The position numbers and the translations under genes are program-made. DNA of 38,197 bases from Nocardiaceae bacterium (GTDB lineage: Bacteria > Actinomycetota > Actinomycetes > Mycobacteriales > Mycobacteriaceae), in assembly GCA_021372355.1 (NCBI GenBank), contig JAJFUQ010000131.1:1-38197 (forward strand), given 5' to 3'. Below the pieces are notes generated by a model. It was not told the DNA's origin, made no database searches, and saw only the letters and a program-made list of their open reading frames with translations. Shown piece by piece: positions 36,348 through 38,197 of this stretch. Each line of letters begins with the position of its first letter. Within the stretch, counting starts at the first letter, position 1.

Positions 36348-37207
36348 CCGTGCTGCCGGAGTTCTGGCGGTACGAAGAATCCCGGAGGGCGAAGGACATG
36401 GTCGTCTTCGGCGTCGTCAACGTGACCGCCGATTCGTTCTCCGACGGCGGTAGATTCCTCGCCGCTGAGCGTGCGATCGAGCACGGACGCGATCTGTTCG
36501 TGCGGGGCGCGACCATCATCGACGTCGGTGGGGAATCGACCCGTCCCGGCGCCCATCGCGTCGATCCGGAGGTGGAGGCGGCGCGCGTCAGGCCCGTCAT
36601 CGAAGCGCTTGCCACGGAAGGAATTCCGGTCAGTGTCGACACCATGCGCGCCTCGGTCGCCGCGGCTGCCATCGATGCCGGCGCCGTGGCCGTGAATGAC
36701 GTCTCGGGCGGGCGTGCGGACGGAGACATGGCGCGGCTCGTCGCCGATGCCGGCGTGGGCTGGGTCCTCATGCACTGGCGCGCCGATGCCGGCCATCACC
36801 ATCACCCCGAAGCGCCGTCGTACGGGGACGTCGTCGCCGATGTCCGCGATGAGCTGCTCGCTCAGGTCGACGTGGCGATCGCGGCAGGTGTCAGCGAGTC
36901 GGCGATCGTGCTCGACCCGGGGCTGGGATTCGCGAAGAACGCCGAACACAACTGGAAGCTGCTTTCGGCCTTGCCTGAGTTCACGGCTCTCGGTTTCCCG
37001 ATCCTCGTGGGTGCTTCGCGCAAGCGGTTCCTCGGGTCGCTTCTCGCCGACGACCGCGGGCCGCGGCCGCCGGACGGCCGGGAGGTGGCGACCGCGATGA
37101 TTTCGGCGCTGTCCTACCAGCGCGGTGCGTGGGGTGTTCGCGTGCACGATGTCACCGCGACCCGCGATGCGCTGCTCACGGTCGACGCGATGGGGGGCCG
37201 GCGATGA
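36344..37207 (+). CDS. folP: Dihydropteroate synthase
   Basis: A 287-residue TIM-barrel enzyme joining p-aminobenzoate to dihydropterin pyrophosphate; the sulfonamide target. Signatures: [67 protein letters not shown], and [15 protein letters not shown] 36344 overlaps the folE stop by 4 nt (GTGA). GTG 36350 follows AGGTG, and ATG 36398 follows GGAGGG, so the exact start is open; all precede the first barrel strand. A small His cluster (GHHHHP) lies in a loop after VLMHWRADA. The stop overlaps folB (ATGA). By position and sequence it matches FolP1 of mycobacteria. Confidence 0.96.
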   Translation: MTVLPEFWRYEESRRAKDMVVFGVVNVTADSFSDGGRFLAAERAIEHGRDLFVRGATIIDVGGESTRPGAHRVDPEVEAARVRPVIEALATEGIPVSVDTMRASVAAAAIDAGAVAVNDVSGGRADGDMARLVADAGVGWVLMHWRADAGHHHHPEAPSYGDVVADVRDELLAQVDVAIAAGVSESAIVLDPGLGFAKNAEHNWKLLSALPEFTALGFPILVGASRKRFLGSLLADDRGPRPPDGREVATAMISALSYQRGAWGVRVHDVTATRDALLTVDAMGGRR

Positions 37208-37593
37208 GTGATCACATCGCGTTGCGTGGCCTGACGGTGCGCGGACATCACGGCGTCTTCGAGCACGAGCGGCGAGACGGCCAAGACTTCATCGTCGACA
37301 TCACGGTATGGATGGATCTCTCTGTCGCGGCGTCGACCGATGATCTCGACGACACTCTCGACTACGGCGACCTCGCTCAGCGGGCCGCGGCGATCATCGC
37401 TGGTCCGCCGCGGGATCTCATCGAGACCGTGGCCGCCGAAATCGCGGCGGGCGTCCTCGCCGACGAGCGCGTACGCGAGGTCGAGGTGACGCTCCACAAG
37501 CCGTCCGCACCGATTCCGCTGACGTTCGCCGATGTGGCGGTCACGATTCGGCGGGCCCGGGTGAGCGCAGCGGGGGGAGAGACCGAGCGATGA
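37204..37593 (+). CDS. folB: Dihydroneopterin aldolase
   Basis: A 129-residue enzyme cleaving 7,8-dihydroneopterin to 6-hydroxymethyl-dihydropterin and glycolaldehyde. Signatures: [63 protein letters not shown] and the C-terminal [13 protein letters not shown] with the catalytic-type Lys. ATG 37204 overlaps the folP stop and the TGA overlaps folK, both as ATGA. A longer upstream frame exists but runs inside folP. Confidence 0.96.
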   Translation: MSDHIALRGLTVRGHHGVFEHERRDGQDFIVDITVWMDLSVAASTDDLDDTLDYGDLAQRAAAIIAGPPRDLIETVAAEIAAGVLADERVREVEVTLHKPSAPIPLTFADVAVTIRRARVSAAGGETER

Positions 37594-38102
37594 GCAACGC
37601 AGTGCTGTCGATCGGAGGCAACCTCGGCGACCGCCTGGCGGCGCTGCAGTCGGTCATCGATGGTCTCGGCCGACGCGTTCGGGCGATCTCTCCGATCTAC
37701 GAGACCGCGGCGTGGGGCGGCGTCGAACAGGACGATTTCCTCAACGCGATCGTCCTGGTGTCCGACGCGACGTTCGAGCCGATGGATTGGCTGCGCGTGG
37801 CGCATCAACTCGAGCGCGACGCCGGCCGCGTGCGCGATGTTCGATGGGGACCGCGCACTCTCGACGTCGATGTCGTGGACTGCGATGGCATCGTCTCGCC
37901 CGATCCCGTGCTCACGCTCCCGCATCCCCGGGCCCACGAGCGTGCCTTCGTTCTGGTGCCGTGGCTCGCGGTCGAACCCACTGCGCTGCTCTCGGTCGCC
38001 GGGCAACGAGTACCGGTCGCAGCGTTGGTCGCTCACCTCGCTGCCGATGAAGTCGCCGGGGTTCGCCGTACCGATTTCCGGCTGAGCGAGGTCCACGAGT
38101 GA
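37590..38102 (+). CDS. folK: 6-hydroxymethyl-7,8-dihydropterin pyrophosphokinase
   Basis: A 170-residue kinase transferring pyrophosphate from ATP to hydroxymethyl-dihydropterin, producing the FolP substrate. Signatures: [38 protein letters not shown], the catalytic [13 protein letters not shown] and [18 protein letters not shown] 37590 overlaps folB by 4 nt. The stop overlaps the next gene's GTG (GTGA at 38099-38102), so the coupled chain continues. Confidence 0.96.
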   Translation: MSNAVLSIGGNLGDRLAALQSVIDGLGRRVRAISPIYETAAWGGVEQDDFLNAIVLVSDATFEPMDWLRVAHQLERDAGRVRDVRWGPRTLDVDVVDCDGIVSPDPVLTLPHPRAHERAFVLVPWLAVEPTALLSVAGQRVPVAALVAHLAADEVAGVRRTDFRLSEVHE

Positions 38103-38197
38103 AGCCAACCCGAGTACTCGACCTGCTTGCTCTGGGCGCATTCGCGGCGGTCATCGCGTTCGTCCTGGTGAGCGTCTTCTATGCCGATTTCCCGCCG
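38099..38197 (+). CDS. DUF3180 (Rv3605c-like) membrane protein, N-terminal part cut by window edge
   Basis: The 33 visible residues from GTG 38099 begin [20 protein letters not shown] and continue FVLVSVFYADFPP, a charged start followed by a membrane helix. Overlap with folK (GTGA) and the position right after folK match the DUF3180 gene of Mycobacteriales. The function of the family is unknown. The rest lies beyond the window. Confidence 0.8.
   Translation, partial: MKPTRVLDLLALGAFAAVIAFVLVSVFYADFPP

Noticed and set aside
36781..36810. Four consecutive His codons in folP, like a tag
   Set aside because: Lies in an internal loop of a normal DHPS chain with mixed CAC/CAT codons; natural variation is the simple explanation.
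1..38197. tRNA, rRNA, CRISPR, transposase or phage genes
   Set aside because: None recognised on reading both strands; gaps between genes are short and accounted for.

Overview
The window is high-GC actinobacterial DNA. The gene order ppa / dacB - zinc-dependent metalloprotease - tilS - hpt ... ftsH - folE - folP - folB - folK - DUF3180 is the order seen around Rv3628-Rv3605c in Mycobacterium tuberculosis. An MmpL transporter and many GTG/TTG starts fit the same group. The best guess is a Mycobacteriales genus outside Mycobacterium (Gordonia, Williamsia or Rhodococcus type). This rests on recalled synteny and protein resemblance, not on a search.

Layout. (1) 1-3.8 kb: a MerR-type regulator cut by the left edge, divergent from a DHA2-type MFS exporter with an inverted-repeat operator between them; then a P-loop nucleoside/pantothenate-type kinase, a tiny ORF and an EntS-like MFS exporter closed by a strong terminator. 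(2) 3.8-9.9 kb, minus strand: a short OHCU-decarboxylase-like protein, a flavin reductase, a Pls/PosA-type membrane NRPS and an M1 aminopeptidase whose start overlaps the NRPS stop. (3) 10.1-17.3 kb: a formylglycine-generating enzyme, a convergent small membrane protein, a type I arylsulfatase (the enzyme the former would activate) and an MmpL transporter. (4) 17.3-25 kb: phosphoglucomutase, inorganic pyrophosphatase (broken by an in-frame amber codon), dacB, metalloprotease, tilS, hpt and an unusual amidase. (5) 25-33.3 kb, an accessory block between hpt and ftsH: a ZIP-family transporter with an extracytoplasmic domain coupled to an exported Rieske protein; an MPT64/DUF3298 lipoprotein; a 160-bp inverted-repeat element; and a minus-strand unit of two tandem paralogs, each fusing an adenylation domain, a carrier domain and an acyltransferase-3 membrane domain, followed by DUF2277. 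(6) 33.5-38.2 kb: ftsH and the folate operon folE-P-B-K, running into a DUF3180 membrane protein cut by the right edge.

How the genes work together. The folate genes are chained by 4-nt stop/start overlaps. The sulfatase needs the Cys-to-formylglycine conversion that the adjacent FGE provides. The most system-like material is the tandem adenylation-carrier-AT3 proteins. Each carries in one chain the three activities that the Dlt pathway spreads over DltA, DltC and a membrane acyltransferase, which suggests one-protein machines that activate an acyl or aminoacyl group and pass it to an envelope acceptor. The Pls-like NRPS with its coupled aminopeptidase is a second candidate. The most surprising single base is the GAG-to-TAG change in ppa, normally an essential gene. 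No tRNA, rRNA, CRISPR array, IS element or phage gene was recognised.
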